This document shows positions 8,333-16,132 of a DNA stretch of 29,475 bases, one piece after another (position 1 is the stretch's first letter; each line of letters begins with the position of its first letter). Source of the stretch: Lachnospiraceae bacterium (GTDB lineage: Bacteria; Bacillota_A; Clostridia; Lachnospirales; Lachnospiraceae); NCBI GenBank assembly GCA_017430765.1, contig JAFRMI010000038.1:1-29475 (forward strand). Reading direction: 5' to 3'. Under the pieces are notes generated by a model, which was not told the DNA's origin, made no database searches, and saw nothing but the letters and a program-made list of their open reading frames with translations. The position numbers and the translations under genes are program-made.

Positions 8333-8457
8333 AGGACTGCCTTTCTTTCATCATCAGGTAGACAGGTGTATAATAATACAATAACATCTGTTTGTAAGAT
8401 TGTAAAAGCTTTGGGAAATGCAGCCGCAAACAGATTGCAGAAAGGGAAGGTGCAGAT
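8333..8457. promoter_or_regulatory. divergent promoter region between GH2 and the CxxC protein gene
   Basis: This AT-rich stretch separates two divergent genes. A TATAAT reads on the plus strand at 8369-8374 and ATTATA-like boxes read on the minus strand in the same place, but neither has a convincing -35. AAGGGAAGGTG just before 8458 is the ribosome site of the small gene. Confidence 0.35.
8386..8435. repeat. 9-bp perfect inverted repeat in the leader of the CxxC protein gene
   Basis: ATCTGTTTG (8386-8394) and CAAACAGAT (8427-8435) are exact inverted copies separated by 32 bases. They lie between the possible -10 box and the ribosome site, so they could form a leader stem-loop or serve as two half-sites for a regulator. 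Confidence 0.5.
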
Positions 8458-8685
8458 ATGTCTTATCTGATTAAGGACACGACAAAAGAGGAGAGGGAGA
8501 GAATTGTTGCGGAGTCACTCGGCAATCTGAACGGGGGCTGTGATGGATGCGCCGCCGGGCTGGCTGAAATGTATCAGGCTTATATTGACGGGAAGAAGGA
8601 ACTCAGGGACATCAACATGGAGTTCCGGGCGAGCTATGTTTCAGGTGCGGAAGGCCCCGAGAAGGGAAGCTGCGGATATATGTAA
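8458..8685 (+). CDS. small CxxC protein of unknown function
   Basis: A 75-residue soluble protein with a good ribosome site (AAGGGAAGGTG) and ATG. It contains a GGCDGC motif (Cys28, Cys31) and a third cysteine near the end (Cys72). The central stretch GLAEMYQAYIDGKKELRDIN looks helical. From memory, similar short proteins with SLGN-x-CDGC and an INMEFRA-like segment occur widely in Clostridia, but I know of no assigned function. The two cysteines could bind a metal or act in redox chemistry; this is inference. It is monocistronic, flanked by genes on the other strand. Confidence 0.8.
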   Translation: MSYLIKDTTKEERERIVAESLGNLNGGCDGCAAGLAEMYQAYIDGKKELRDINMEFRASYVSGAEGPEKGSCGYM

Positions 8686-8729
8686 CAATGTTATGCTGTA
8701 CAGGGGGTTCTATTGAAACACCTGTGCGG

Positions 8730-8760
8730 AAAAAAAGACCCCGCTTTTAAGCCGCGGGGC
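8730..8760 (-). terminator. intrinsic terminator of the kinase/regulator transcript
   Basis: Read on the minus strand, GCCCCGC-like sequence forms a GC-only six-pair stem (8754-8759 with 8739-8744) with a nine-base loop, followed by TC and seven T residues. It lies 37 bases past the response regulator stop. Confidence 0.85.
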
Positions 8761-8796
8761 GCAGGTGAGGAATAAGAGCGGAAATGCGTCCGTCTG

Positions 8797-9480
8797 TCAC
8801 TTGTAGATCCGGTAACGGATCGAAGGACGGCCGCCGGTCTTGTAGTTGACGGTGCTGGTAATCTCCCCCCTCTCAATCAGATAATTCAGGTAACGGCGTA
8901 CGGTAATTCTTGAAAGGCCGATACTCTTTGAGATCTCTTCGCTTGTGAGATAATCCTCACTGTGATGCAGAAGATACATTCTGAGCTTCTCGAGAGTCTG
9001 CGGGTGGATACCCTTAACCGTCTCCTCTTCTGCGGGGGAAGGCTGAACGGTCCGTCTCATGAGCAAACTGTCCACCTCCTCCTGCGTCAGCCTCGCATCG
9101 CTGCCCTGAAGATTCCGTATGTGTTTACATTTTTCCAGGGTCTCTCTGAAGCGGCTGAAGGTAAAAGGCTTCACAATATAGTCGATGACCCCGTAAGAAA
9201 GCGCGGAGGTAATGTCGTCGGCGGAATTGGCGGCTGTGATCATTACAAGCAGGGTGTCCAGCTCCAGTTCGCGGCATTTTTTAACGAATTCCAAACCGTT
9301 CATGAGCGGCATATACATATCTACTACGGCCAGATCTACTTTGTGCGTCTTGAGATATTCAAGCGCATCTCTTCCGTTGGAAAACGTCTGATCAAGCTGA
9401 AACTGCGGATCACTCTCTATATATTGTCGGTTGATGGAACTGACCATCGGGTCATCTTCAACAATAATTGCGTGGTACAT
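8797..9480 (-). CDS. response regulator, CitB/DcuR family
   Basis: A 227-residue two-component regulator. The receiver domain (about 1-120) has the acidic pair Asp9/Asp10, phosphoacceptor Asp54 in VVDMYMP, Thr82 and Lys104 in IVKPF. The C-terminal part (about 160-227) has the helix-turn-helix EEISKSIGLSRITVRRYLNYL and ends GGRPSIRYR, as in regulators of citrate, fumarate and malate use (CitB, DcuR, MaeR). It starts 11 bases after the kinase stop with AAGAAGGAG as ribosome site, so the two are translated from one message. Given the neighbours, it most likely activates the malic enzyme/transporter promoter. Confidence 0.93.
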   Translation of the reverse strand: MYHAIIVEDDPMVSSINRQYIESDPQFQLDQTFSNGRDALEYLKTHKVDLAVVDMYMPLMNGLEFVKKCRELELDTLLVMITAANSADDITSALSYGVIDYIVKPFTFSRFRETLEKCKHIRNLQGSDARLTQEEVDSLLMRRTVQPSPAEEETVKGIHPQTLEKLRMYLLHHSEDYLTSEEISKSIGLSRITVRRYLNYLIERGEITSTVNYKTGGRPSIRYRIYK

Positions 9481-9491
9481 AGTACTCCTTC

Positions 9492-11090
9492 TTACACGGG
9501 AAGGTTGATTTCAATGGATGTGCCTTCGCCTTCCTCCGTGTCGATGTCAAATGTTCCTTCGTATCGGTCAACGAGTTCTTTCATCAGGAAAAATCCATTG
9601 CCATGTCCCTCACCTTTCGTTGTCGTGCGGGGATCATAGATCGTCTCCAGAATCTCCGGGGGAATGCCGCCTCCCGTGTCATCGCATACAATTGTCGTAT
9701 GCCCTTCTTCTTCATAAATACCCAGTTCAATGGTTTTTTCCGGGAAGTCTCCGCTGTTGAGCTCCTCCATGGCATTTTCGATCAGATTGCCGACCAGTGT
9801 GATGTAACAGTCAACCGGAAGCGCGTTCTTTTTTTTGTAAAAGAAAGAATCCTGTTTCAGTACAAACCGGATGCCCATCTCGTTGGCTTTCAGAAGCTTG
9901 CCGATGAGCAGCGCTGCGAGTGAAGGGATCGGGACCCTCCCGTGGATATCATTGACTGCTTTCCCTGATACGAGGGATGTGTTCAGAATAAACTGCTTTG
10001 CTTCCGGAATCTCGTTCATCTCGAGCAGTCCGAGAATGACGTGCAGCTTATTCGTGAATTCGTGGTTGACGGCCCGCAGCGTATCGATCATATAGCGGGT
10101 TCCCGTGAGCTCCTCCGCGAGCTTTGTGACTTCCGTTTTATTCCGGAAGATCGAAACAGCGCCTGTTACCCTGCCATTCCGGCGGAGGGGGATTCTGGAG
10201 GAGATGATGTGCTTTCCCTTAATGATAAAGTTCACATTGTGCTCCGCAATCCCGGTCTTTACGGTCTGTGGCAGGCGGGTTTCGGGATAGAAGTCCTGCA
10301 GCGGCTTCCCTTCCGTCTGCACATCCGGGGACAGCTCGAGCATACGCCTTGCAGCCTGGTTCATTACCGTCACCCGTCCATCCGTGTCAATCGCGAACAG
10401 ACCTTCCTCGAGAGCATCCATCACCTCCACCCGCTCGATATACAGGTTGGCGAAATCCTCGGGACGGTATCCGAGGAGAATCTTCTGCAGACGGATCCGG
10501 TAGATCCAGGCAGCAATGCCGCCGACGGCGAGAAGTACTGCGAAGAGCGCCAGAAAGGTGTGGAAGATTCTTCGCCGTACCTGGGAAATATTGTCGGAAA
10601 GAACGGAGGCCATGACAAAACCGATTCGGTTCCCGTCTTTGTCGTCAATCCCGTAGAAAGCCCGGCGCTGAAGTCCGAGCGTGCCGACTGCAACAGAGAG
10701 ATAGGGAGCGGATCCCGAAACGATTTCCCCTTCATCGCCTCCTGTAAACTGTTTTCCGATCCGGTCATGACTTGTGTGATACAGCCGGGTGCTGTTCCTG
10801 TTGCAGATAACCAGAATATCGATCGTGGAAAAATGCGCTGTCAGATAGTCCAGTCTCTCCCGGAGCAGCGGATCCGGTGAATTAAGGAGGACCATTTCCT
10901 TTACTTCATCCATCTTACCGATCATTTCCGCATAATCCCGGATAATGGTATCCTGGTCATTCGCTTTGATATCAAGAGCGATGCGGGCGCATGCAAAGCC
11001 GGTAAGGAGAATCGTCGAAAGGAGCAACAGAAAAACGGAGATGTATAATCTTATAGCAATGCCGTCCTTGTGCTTTTTGAATAGTTTCAT
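9492..11090 (-). CDS. sensor histidine kinase, CitA/DcuS family
   Basis: A 532-residue membrane kinase. The first helix is at about 12-34. An extracytoplasmic PAS-like domain spans about 40-172 and contains SHDRIGKQFTGGDE, the carboxylate-binding segment typical of CitA/DcuS. A second helix lies at about 176-197, then a cytoplasmic PAS domain (about 222-320). The phosphorylated histidine is His343 in VNHEFTNKLH. The ATPase part has the N-box GNLIENAMEEL (434-444), DTGGGIP (471-477) and GEGHGNGFFLMKEL. It should sense a di- or tricarboxylate, malate being most likely from context, and signal to the regulator at 8797-9480. Confidence 0.93.
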   Translation of the reverse strand: MKLFKKHKDGIAIRLYISVFLLLLSTILLTGFACARIALDIKANDQDTIIRDYAEMIGKMDEVKEMVLLNSPDPLLRERLDYLTAHFSTIDILVICNRNSTRLYHTSHDRIGKQFTGGDEGEIVSGSAPYLSVAVGTLGLQRRAFYGIDDKDGNRIGFVMASVLSDNISQVRRRIFHTFLALFAVLLAVGGIAAWIYRIRLQKILLGYRPEDFANLYIERVEVMDALEEGLFAIDTDGRVTVMNQAARRMLELSPDVQTEGKPLQDFYPETRLPQTVKTGIAEHNVNFIIKGKHIISSRIPLRRNGRVTGAVSIFRNKTEVTKLAEELTGTRYMIDTLRAVNHEFTNKLHVILGLLEMNEIPEAKQFILNTSLVSGKAVNDIHGRVPIPSLAALLIGKLLKANEMGIRFVLKQDSFFYKKKNALPVDCYITLVGNLIENAMEELNSGDFPEKTIELGIYEEEGHTTIVCDDTGGGIPPEILETIYDPRTTTKGEGHGNGFFLMKELVDRYEGTFDIDTEEGEGTSIEINLPV

Positions 11091-11132
11091 ATCGAATCCC
11101 CCGGAAAGAACGTATCACATAAACACAATGAC

Positions 11133-11138
11133 ATTATA
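11133..11138 (-). promoter_or_regulatory. possible -10 box for the kinase/regulator pair
   Basis: TATAAT reads on the minus strand 43 bases before the kinase ATG. The -35 region is poor. If used, it would allow the sensor pair to be expressed apart from the malic enzyme/transporter message. Confidence 0.35.
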
Positions 11139-11170
11139 GTACATTGACATGGCATCAGCATATAAAAGTA

Positions 11171-11770
11171 CTAACTGCTCTTTGATGAATGGATTCGCTT
11201 ATACGCCTCAACTGCGATCTCCGGAAGCAGGTTATAGAGAATCATAAGGTCTCCGTTCTTCCTCCGTTTCGTCTCCTCGTCGATCGGAATATAGGTGAGA
11301 TCTGTGTCTCCGTCCTTTTTCGGCGCTGCGCTGCAGGCTGTCTCGAAAGCCGCATGGTACAGTGCACGCTCCCGGTCTTCATTCCGATAGAGTTCCCTTT
11401 TTTTTACGGCTCCTGACGCAGAGCCCAATATTCCGGCAGCACCGCAGAATACAGCCATCAGCCCGAGGAGAAAGAAGACACGGTCACCTCCGAAGAAGCG
11501 AATGGCAAGCGCGGTACCGGCAGCCAGAATCAGTGCGAACGGAAGACATTTTCTGACAAGGACGGAGCGCGGGCTGAGGATATCCCTGAGGTGGTTTTCC
11601 GCGCACTCACTGCAGATATAAAAATCCCTTATCCCACCGAGGGCCTGTACTTTCTTTTCCCGGTCCAGATCGCGGACATGCAGTGTCCGGACTTCGAGTG
11701 CCCGAAAGTGAAAAGCGGCTTTTTTCCCACATACAGAACAATTTCCGGCAGATGCTGTCTGTTCCGGCAT
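11171..11770 (-). CDS. unknown zinc-ribbon protein with two membrane helices
   Basis: A 199-residue protein I cannot name. Two cysteine pairs, CSVC (11-14) and CSEC (53-56), would fold as a split zinc ribbon. Two hydrophobic helices follow at about 73-92 and 97-119, then a charged cytoplasmic region ending in RIHSSKSS. The ATG at 11770 is chosen because AAGGAG sits eight bases upstream; the frame continues further upstream but into sequence opposite the transporter and is not protein-like. It lies between the malate transporter and the sensor kinase on the same strand, so a role in transport, protein quality or signalling of this module is possible but unproven. Confidence 0.75.
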   Translation of the reverse strand: MPEQTASAGNCSVCGKKAAFHFRALEVRTLHVRDLDREKKVQALGGIRDFYICSECAENHLRDILSPRSVLVRKCLPFALILAAGTALAIRFFGGDRVFFLLGLMAVFCGAAGILGSASGAVKKRELYRNEDRERALYHAAFETACSAAPKKDGDTDLTYIPIDEETKRRKNGDLMILYNLLPEIAVEAYKRIHSSKSS

Positions 11771-11795
11771 GGCATATACTCCTTCCGCACGCACA

Positions 11796-11825
11796 GGGGA
11801 CACCGCCTTAAGCGGCGCTGTCCCC
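11796..11825 (-). other. intercistronic stem-loop downstream of the malate transporter
   Basis: GGGGACA (11796-11802) pairs with TGTCCCC (11819-11825), with a C:C mismatch and then CGCC/GGCG inside, leaving a six-base loop. No T run follows on either strand, so it is more likely an RNA-stabilising or processing element between the transporter and zinc-ribbon genes than a terminator. Confidence 0.55.
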
Positions 11826-11874
11826 CATAAGAAAACGTATTGATTGATACAGACCTGATACAGACTGCGTTCAG

Positions 11875-13263
11875 TTACAGAAGTCCGCCCAGGGTCGAAA
11901 GCAGCAGTGAGCCAAGAAGAAGAATGATCGCGCCGCCAAGTCTTGAAGAAATCTGCGCGAAGGGCATAAGCTCCATGCGGTCCGCTGCCGAGAGCACCGC
12001 GACATCTCCAGTTCCGCCCATATTGGCCATGCACAGTCCGGCTGTAATGCCGGCTTCCACCGGATAGAATCCGACGAGACGCCCGATCAGGGCCGCGCCG
12101 AAGAACGCACCGATGACGGTCAGGCCGCACAGGACGAGGTAGGTGAGAGAGAAGCTGCTGATGACCTGTCCGAGGTCAAGATAGCACAGTCCGATACCCA
12201 TCAGAAGGACGTTGGTGAGGTTCTTCATGATGAACTGGAACCACTGGTAGCAGGCGACTTCTGCCCATTCCGGCATGAAATTCCCGATCTTGAAGATCGC
12301 CACGGTGATAATCATGAAGGCATATGCGTGAACGGTTACCGCAGGCACCAGTTTTTCCCAAACGCCGGCGCAGATATAACCCCATGCGAAGAATGTGCCG
12401 GAAATCAGAAGACCGATACCGAGATTCGTAACGGAGATGGCATCGCGCTTTTTCTGCATTTCGGGGCTGATCTCAAGTTCCTTCGGATCAAGAGAGCCGG
12501 CCTGCAGAAGCTGGCCGTTGCCGTTCCAGAACGGTCCCTTGAGAAGCTTGACGAGGAGACCGCCCATGACGATTGCGATGGCGTTGCCGATCGCGACAGC
12601 CGGCGTCATGATGCTCAGCGCTTCTGCGGCTGTCATGGTGCCGGACGCGTCAAAGATCTTGGAGAGCGGGGAAGCACCTGCGCCCATTCCGCCGCCCATG
12701 ATGGGAAGCGCGATGAGAAGCATGCCCTTGATAGCACCGTATCCCATAATCGCCGCGACGCCGGTGCAAAGCGCGAATGAGAGCACGATCGCTCCGAAAA
12801 TTGCCGGGAAATAGCGGGAAGCTGCCTTGACAAGCAGTTTCCGGTTCATTCCCAGAATGGAGCCGGTAATAAGAGCCGCGATGTACCAGTCGAGGAAAGC
12901 GCCGGTCGGCTTGAAGAACGTGCCGATATTTCCGACAAGATCGAACTCTTTCCACAGCTGCATATAGGTGGCCGTCACATTGCCGTCCGCATCTTTAACG
13001 ATCTCGGGAAGCAGATGGAAATAATGGAGGGCTGCGACGCCGAACAGTACGACGATCGCGCCGCCTCCGAAATAGTCCTTAATGATGGGCGTTTTGTTGC
13101 CGATGAGATCGAGCCATGTGCCGATGATGATCATGAAGATGAAGCATCCGGTAATTCCCTGCGGCAGGACGCCTATATAAGTGGAGAGCAGTACGATGAC
13201 TGTTATAAAGCAGAACATCGGGAGAGGCATATTGTAAAGCTTAAAACCTTTTGCCTGATTCAT
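11875..13263 (-). CDS. 2-hydroxycarboxylate transporter family protein (malate/citrate symporter)
   Basis: A 462-residue membrane carrier of the 2HCT family (CitS, MaeP, MaeN). It has about eleven hydrophobic segments and the two family re-entrant-loop motifs, MGGGMGAGASPLS in the first half and ANMGGTGDVAVLSAADRM in the second, followed by FAQISSRLGGA, which holds the substrate-binding arginine. AAAGGAG lies seven bases before the ATG. It begins 13 bases after the malic enzyme stop, so the two form one message. Malate is the likely substrate because of the linked enzyme; citrate cannot be excluded from sequence. Confidence 0.93.
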   Translation of the reverse strand: MNQAKGFKLYNMPLPMFCFITVIVLLSTYIGVLPQGITGCFIFMIIIGTWLDLIGNKTPIIKDYFGGGAIVVLFGVAALHYFHLLPEIVKDADGNVTATYMQLWKEFDLVGNIGTFFKPTGAFLDWYIAALITGSILGMNRKLLVKAASRYFPAIFGAIVLSFALCTGVAAIMGYGAIKGMLLIALPIMGGGMGAGASPLSKIFDASGTMTAAEALSIMTPAVAIGNAIAIVMGGLLVKLLKGPFWNGNGQLLQAGSLDPKELEISPEMQKKRDAISVTNLGIGLLISGTFFAWGYICAGVWEKLVPAVTVHAYAFMIITVAIFKIGNFMPEWAEVACYQWFQFIMKNLTNVLLMGIGLCYLDLGQVISSFSLTYLVLCGLTVIGAFFGAALIGRLVGFYPVEAGITAGLCMANMGGTGDVAVLSAADRMELMPFAQISSRLGGAIILLLGSLLLSTLGGLL

Positions 13264-13276
13264 TGTGTATCTCCTT

Positions 13277-14449
13277 TCAGATCCTTGCGACGCCGCTTCT
13301 CACAGCCGCTTCCGCGACGGCTTTGGCGACAGCAGGTCCGACCTTCGGATCGAACGCATAGGGGATGATATAGTCTGCGTTCAGCTCGCTTTCGGGGATC
13401 AGATCGGCGAGGGCTTTTGCCGCTGCCATCTTCATCTCCTCATTGATGTCCTTAGCTCTGACATCGAATGTTCCGCGGAAAATGCCGGGGAATGCGAGCA
13501 CGTTGTTGATCTGGTTCGGGAAGTCGCTTCTTCCGGTAGAAATGACCGCCGCACCGCCGGCTTTCGCGTCATCCGGGAAGATCTCCGGTGTCGGATTGGC
13601 ACAGGCGAACACGATCGCGTCGCGGTTCATGGTGCTGACCATCTCTTTTGTCATGGTTCCGGGGCCGGATACGCCGACGAAGACATCCGCGCCCTTGATC
13701 ACGTCCTCAAGGGACCCCGCCTTCTTTTCGCGGTTTGTGATCTGCGCCATCTCTTCTTTGATCCAGTTGAGACCTTCGCGGCCCTCATAGATGGCACCCT
13801 TCCGGTCGCACATGATCACGTGCTTCGCGCCTGCGGAAATGAGCAGTTTTACGATCGCGATCGCAGCAGCCCCGGCGCCGGATGTGACGATGCGGATGTC
13901 CTCCATCTTCTTGCCGACGACCTTGAGCGCATTGATCAATCCGGCGAGCGTGATGACCGCCGTTCCGTGCTGGTCATCGTGGAAGATCGGGATATCCGTG
14001 CATTCCTTCAGCTTTCTTTCAATTTCAAAACATCTGGGAGCCGCAATGTCCTCGAGGTTGATTCCGCCGAAAGAGCCGGAGATGAGAGCAACCGTGCGGA
14101 CAAATTCATCGACATCCTTGGTCTTTACGCAGAGGGGAAATGCGTCCACATCACCGAAGGACTTAAACAGCACACATTTTCCTTCCATGACCGGCATGCC
14201 GGCTTCCGGGCCGATGTCTCCGAGACCGAGGACGGCGGATCCATCCGTGATCACTGCACAGAGATTGTGACGTCTCGTCAGATCATAAGAGCGATCGATG
14301 TTTTTTTGGATTTCCAGACAGGGCTCAGCGACTCCCGGCGTGTATGCCAGAGACAGGTCATCTTTGGTAGCGACCGGTACTCTCGACACTACCTCGATTT
14401 TCCCTTTCCACTGTCCGTGAAGTTTTAAAGATTCTTCTGCATAATTCAT
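13277..14449 (-). CDS. malic enzyme (NAD-type, malate to pyruvate)
   Basis: A 390-residue cytoplasmic enzyme that oxidatively decarboxylates malate to pyruvate and CO2. The short bacterial form is shown by AYTPGVAEPC (Tyr36), GKCVLFKSFGDVDAFP (Lys91 or Lys96 region), LEDIAAPRCFEIE (Glu133, Asp134), IFHDDQHGTA (Asp158, Asp159) and the Rossmann segment SGAGAAAIAIVKLL. The acidic residue in IMCDRKG at the end of the second strand favours NAD over NADP. Two adjacent ATGs exist at 14452 and 14449; the second gives better spacing (seven bases) from GGGAGG. It is the first gene of the malate module. Confidence 0.93.
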   Translation of the reverse strand: MNYAEESLKLHGQWKGKIEVVSRVPVATKDDLSLAYTPGVAEPCLEIQKNIDRSYDLTRRHNLCAVITDGSAVLGLGDIGPEAGMPVMEGKCVLFKSFGDVDAFPLCVKTKDVDEFVRTVALISGSFGGINLEDIAAPRCFEIERKLKECTDIPIFHDDQHGTAVITLAGLINALKVVGKKMEDIRIVTSGAGAAAIAIVKLLISAGAKHVIMCDRKGAIYEGREGLNWIKEEMAQITNREKKAGSLEDVIKGADVFVGVSGPGTMTKEMVSTMNRDAIVFACANPTPEIFPDDAKAGGAAVISTGRSDFPNQINNVLAFPGIFRGTFDVRAKDINEEMKMAAAKALADLIPESELNADYIIPYAFDPKVGPAVAKAVAEAAVRSGVARI

Positions 14450-14528
14450 CATTTCCCTCCCTTGGAAAAACAGACGCTGCTTTCTGCTGTTTCTAAGAAA
14501 AAGAGACAGCAAAGTTTCATACTAATGA

Positions 14529-14571
14529 TATTAAATCGGTAAGGAAATATGAAGAATTCGAAAGTATTAAA
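14529..14571. promoter_or_regulatory. candidate response-regulator operator: two TATTAAA direct repeats
   Basis: TATTAAA occurs at 14529-14535 and again at 14565-14571, in the same direction and 36 bases apart, within an AT-rich block upstream of the malic enzyme gene. From memory, the MaeR regulator of Lactobacillus casei binds direct repeats of the form TTATT(A/T)AA, which these match except at the first base. A possible minus-strand -10 (TAGTAT) lies just downstream at 14519-14524. Confidence 0.45.
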
Positions 14572-14722
14572 ACACTTATGTAAGTTTTGTAAACGGGAAA
14601 AACCTTCATGGAGGTGAAATGGCATGCTAAATATGCGGCTATCTTTGCAGGCTGCTCTTTGTCACAGTTTAAAGAACATTCCGCAAAGGCTGCAGATAAT
14701 GAAAAAGCGGTTTTTTCTCACG

Positions 14723-14761
14723 AAAAAGCCGCGTTTAACTTTGCGGGTTAAACGCGGCTTT
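14723..14761 (-). terminator. intrinsic terminator of the acetate-kinase-like gene
   Basis: AAAGCCGCGTTTAA (14725-14738) pairs perfectly with TTAAACGCGGCTTT (14748-14761), 14 base pairs around a nine-base loop. On the minus strand a run of five T residues forms the end. It lies about 60 bases past the kinase stop and separates that gene from the malate module. Confidence 0.88.
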
Positions 14762-14821
14762 ATCTCAGGTGTGAGCGGCGGGTGAACCCCTCCGTTAATA
14801 ATCAGGGGAAGGTCCGGGACT

Positions 14822-16009
14822 TCAGACTTCGCAGCGCCAGGTTTTTCTGGCCACGCCGAGTTCCTCATTGGCGGGGATGACCAGTACACGGACCGGTGAA
14901 TCGTCTATTGTCAGCTGCAGGTTGCCGCCGCCAAGAGACTTCGGTTCATCTGCGAGCGAAATGCCGAGATGCCGGATCTGTCTGCAGACCTCTCTGCGAA
15001 GTTCGCCGTCATTTTCTCCAATACCGGCTGTGAATACCAGTGTATTGAGACCTCCGAGCTCGGCATAAAAAGCGCCGATGTATTTGACGATCCCGTTGAT
15101 GAAATGCGCGATCGCAAGCTCGGCGCGGACATTGCCTTCCGCGGCGGCTTCCCGCAGCTCACGCATATCGTTTCCGACGCCGGAGATGCCCAGAAGGCCG
15201 CCGTTTTTTTCGAGACCGAAGAGAATTTCTTCGTCTGTAAAGCCCCTGTTCTTTAAAAAGGGGAAGACGTAGACATCGATATCGCCGCAGCGGTTGGCGT
15301 GGCAGATCCCGTTCTGCAGGGAAAGGCCGAACGTCGTATCTACGCTCTTTCCGTCTTCAATGGCGCACAGGGAACAGCTGCCGCCCAGATGGCAGGAAAT
15401 CATCTTTCCGGTAGAACCGAACAGGGAAGTGACCGTTTCTGCCGCGTAACTGTGGGATGCCCCGTGGTATCCCATACGGCGGAAACCGTACTTTTCATAC
15501 CACTCATAGGGCACCGCATACAGGGTGCGCTCCATGGGAATCGTTTCATGGAATGCCGTTTCAAAAACACCGACAAGAACGGCATCCGGCAGCAGCTTCT
15601 TAAAATGTCCGACGGCTTCAAGATAAGGGCCGTTGTGTGCGGGAGCCACATCCAGAAACTCTCTCATCTTTTCCTCGACGGCTTCATCGATCACAGCGAT
15701 ACTGTATCCGGGCGCAAGGACCGTCTTAAAACCGACCCGTTCGATCTTTTTGACGTCATCCAGGACACCTGTCTGTGTATCAGGGCTCAGCATGCAGTCC
15801 AAAAACATCTGAATTCCTTCTGTGTAAGTAGGAATATCGACTTTTTCTTTATGCACATACGCGCCCTTCGGATTTCTGTAAGTGAAGATCCCGTTGTTTT
15901 TTCGGCCGATCCGTTCGACTTTCGCCTCGGCGAGAACGGTTTCGGCAGGCATGTCGAAGAGTTTGAATTTTAAAGAAGTACTGCCCGCGTTGCAGACCAG
16001 AAGATACAT
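14822..16009 (-). CDS. divergent acetate/propionate kinase family protein
   Basis: A 395-residue protein with the full acetate kinase (ASKHA) fold; the classic reaction is acyl phosphate plus ADP to acid plus ATP. N-terminal CNAGSTSLKF, the YGFRRMGYHGASHSY region (His186), RCGDID (Arg240) and ANEELGVARKT (Glu382/383) are retained. Three positions differ from classical AckA as I align it by eye: the VVHGG-type arginine is Lys95 in GFKTVLAPGY, the catalytic aspartate is Glu150 in VFETAFHET, and the LGNG loop is LGGSCS. AGGAGG lies five bases before the ATG. There is no phosphotransacetylase gene beside it. It may be a kinase of altered substrate or rate, or a regulatory relative. Confidence 0.88.
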   Translation of the reverse strand: MYLLVCNAGSTSLKFKLFDMPAETVLAEAKVERIGRKNNGIFTYRNPKGAYVHKEKVDIPTYTEGIQMFLDCMLSPDTQTGVLDDVKKIERVGFKTVLAPGYSIAVIDEAVEEKMREFLDVAPAHNGPYLEAVGHFKKLLPDAVLVGVFETAFHETIPMERTLYAVPYEWYEKYGFRRMGYHGASHSYAAETVTSLFGSTGKMISCHLGGSCSLCAIEDGKSVDTTFGLSLQNGICHANRCGDIDVYVFPFLKNRGFTDEEILFGLEKNGGLLGISGVGNDMRELREAAAEGNVRAELAIAHFINGIVKYIGAFYAELGGLNTLVFTAGIGENDGELRREVCRQIRHLGISLADEPKSLGGGNLQLTIDDSPVRVLVIPANEELGVARKTWRCEV

Positions 16010-16094
16010 ATGTCCCTCCTATGAGATATGGTTTTAACAGTATTGCAGGAATGACAAACATGAATCGGGATGCATAAAGCACGCCGCCCCGTCT

Positions 16095-16117
16095 GCTGCG
16101 GTTCGTGACGCCGCAGC
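16095..16117 (-). other. GC-rich hairpin in the leader of the acetate-kinase-like gene
   Basis: GCTGCGG (16095-16101) pairs with CCGCAGC (16111-16117) around a nine-base loop. It would be transcribed in the roughly 115-base leader between the promoter at 16133-16162 and the kinase start. There is no T run after it. Confidence 0.5.
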
Positions 16118-16132
16118 GGAGATGTTTTTGTT

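Noticed and set aside
11796..11825. Strong hairpin after the malate transporter considered as a terminator.
   Set aside because: No T run on either strand follows it, so it is listed only as an intercistronic stem-loop.
13265..14428. A 387-residue open frame on the plus strand opposite the malic enzyme.
   Set aside because: Composition is that of an antisense shadow, and the malic enzyme on the other strand has all its active-site motifs.
14608..14751. A 47-residue plus-strand open frame between the malic enzyme and the acetate-kinase-like gene.
   Set aside because: No ribosome site at its ATG, and its last codons and stop lie in the terminator stem, so its sequence is dictated by the hairpin. 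A four-codon frame at 14619-14630 with GGAGGTG upstream was also judged chance.
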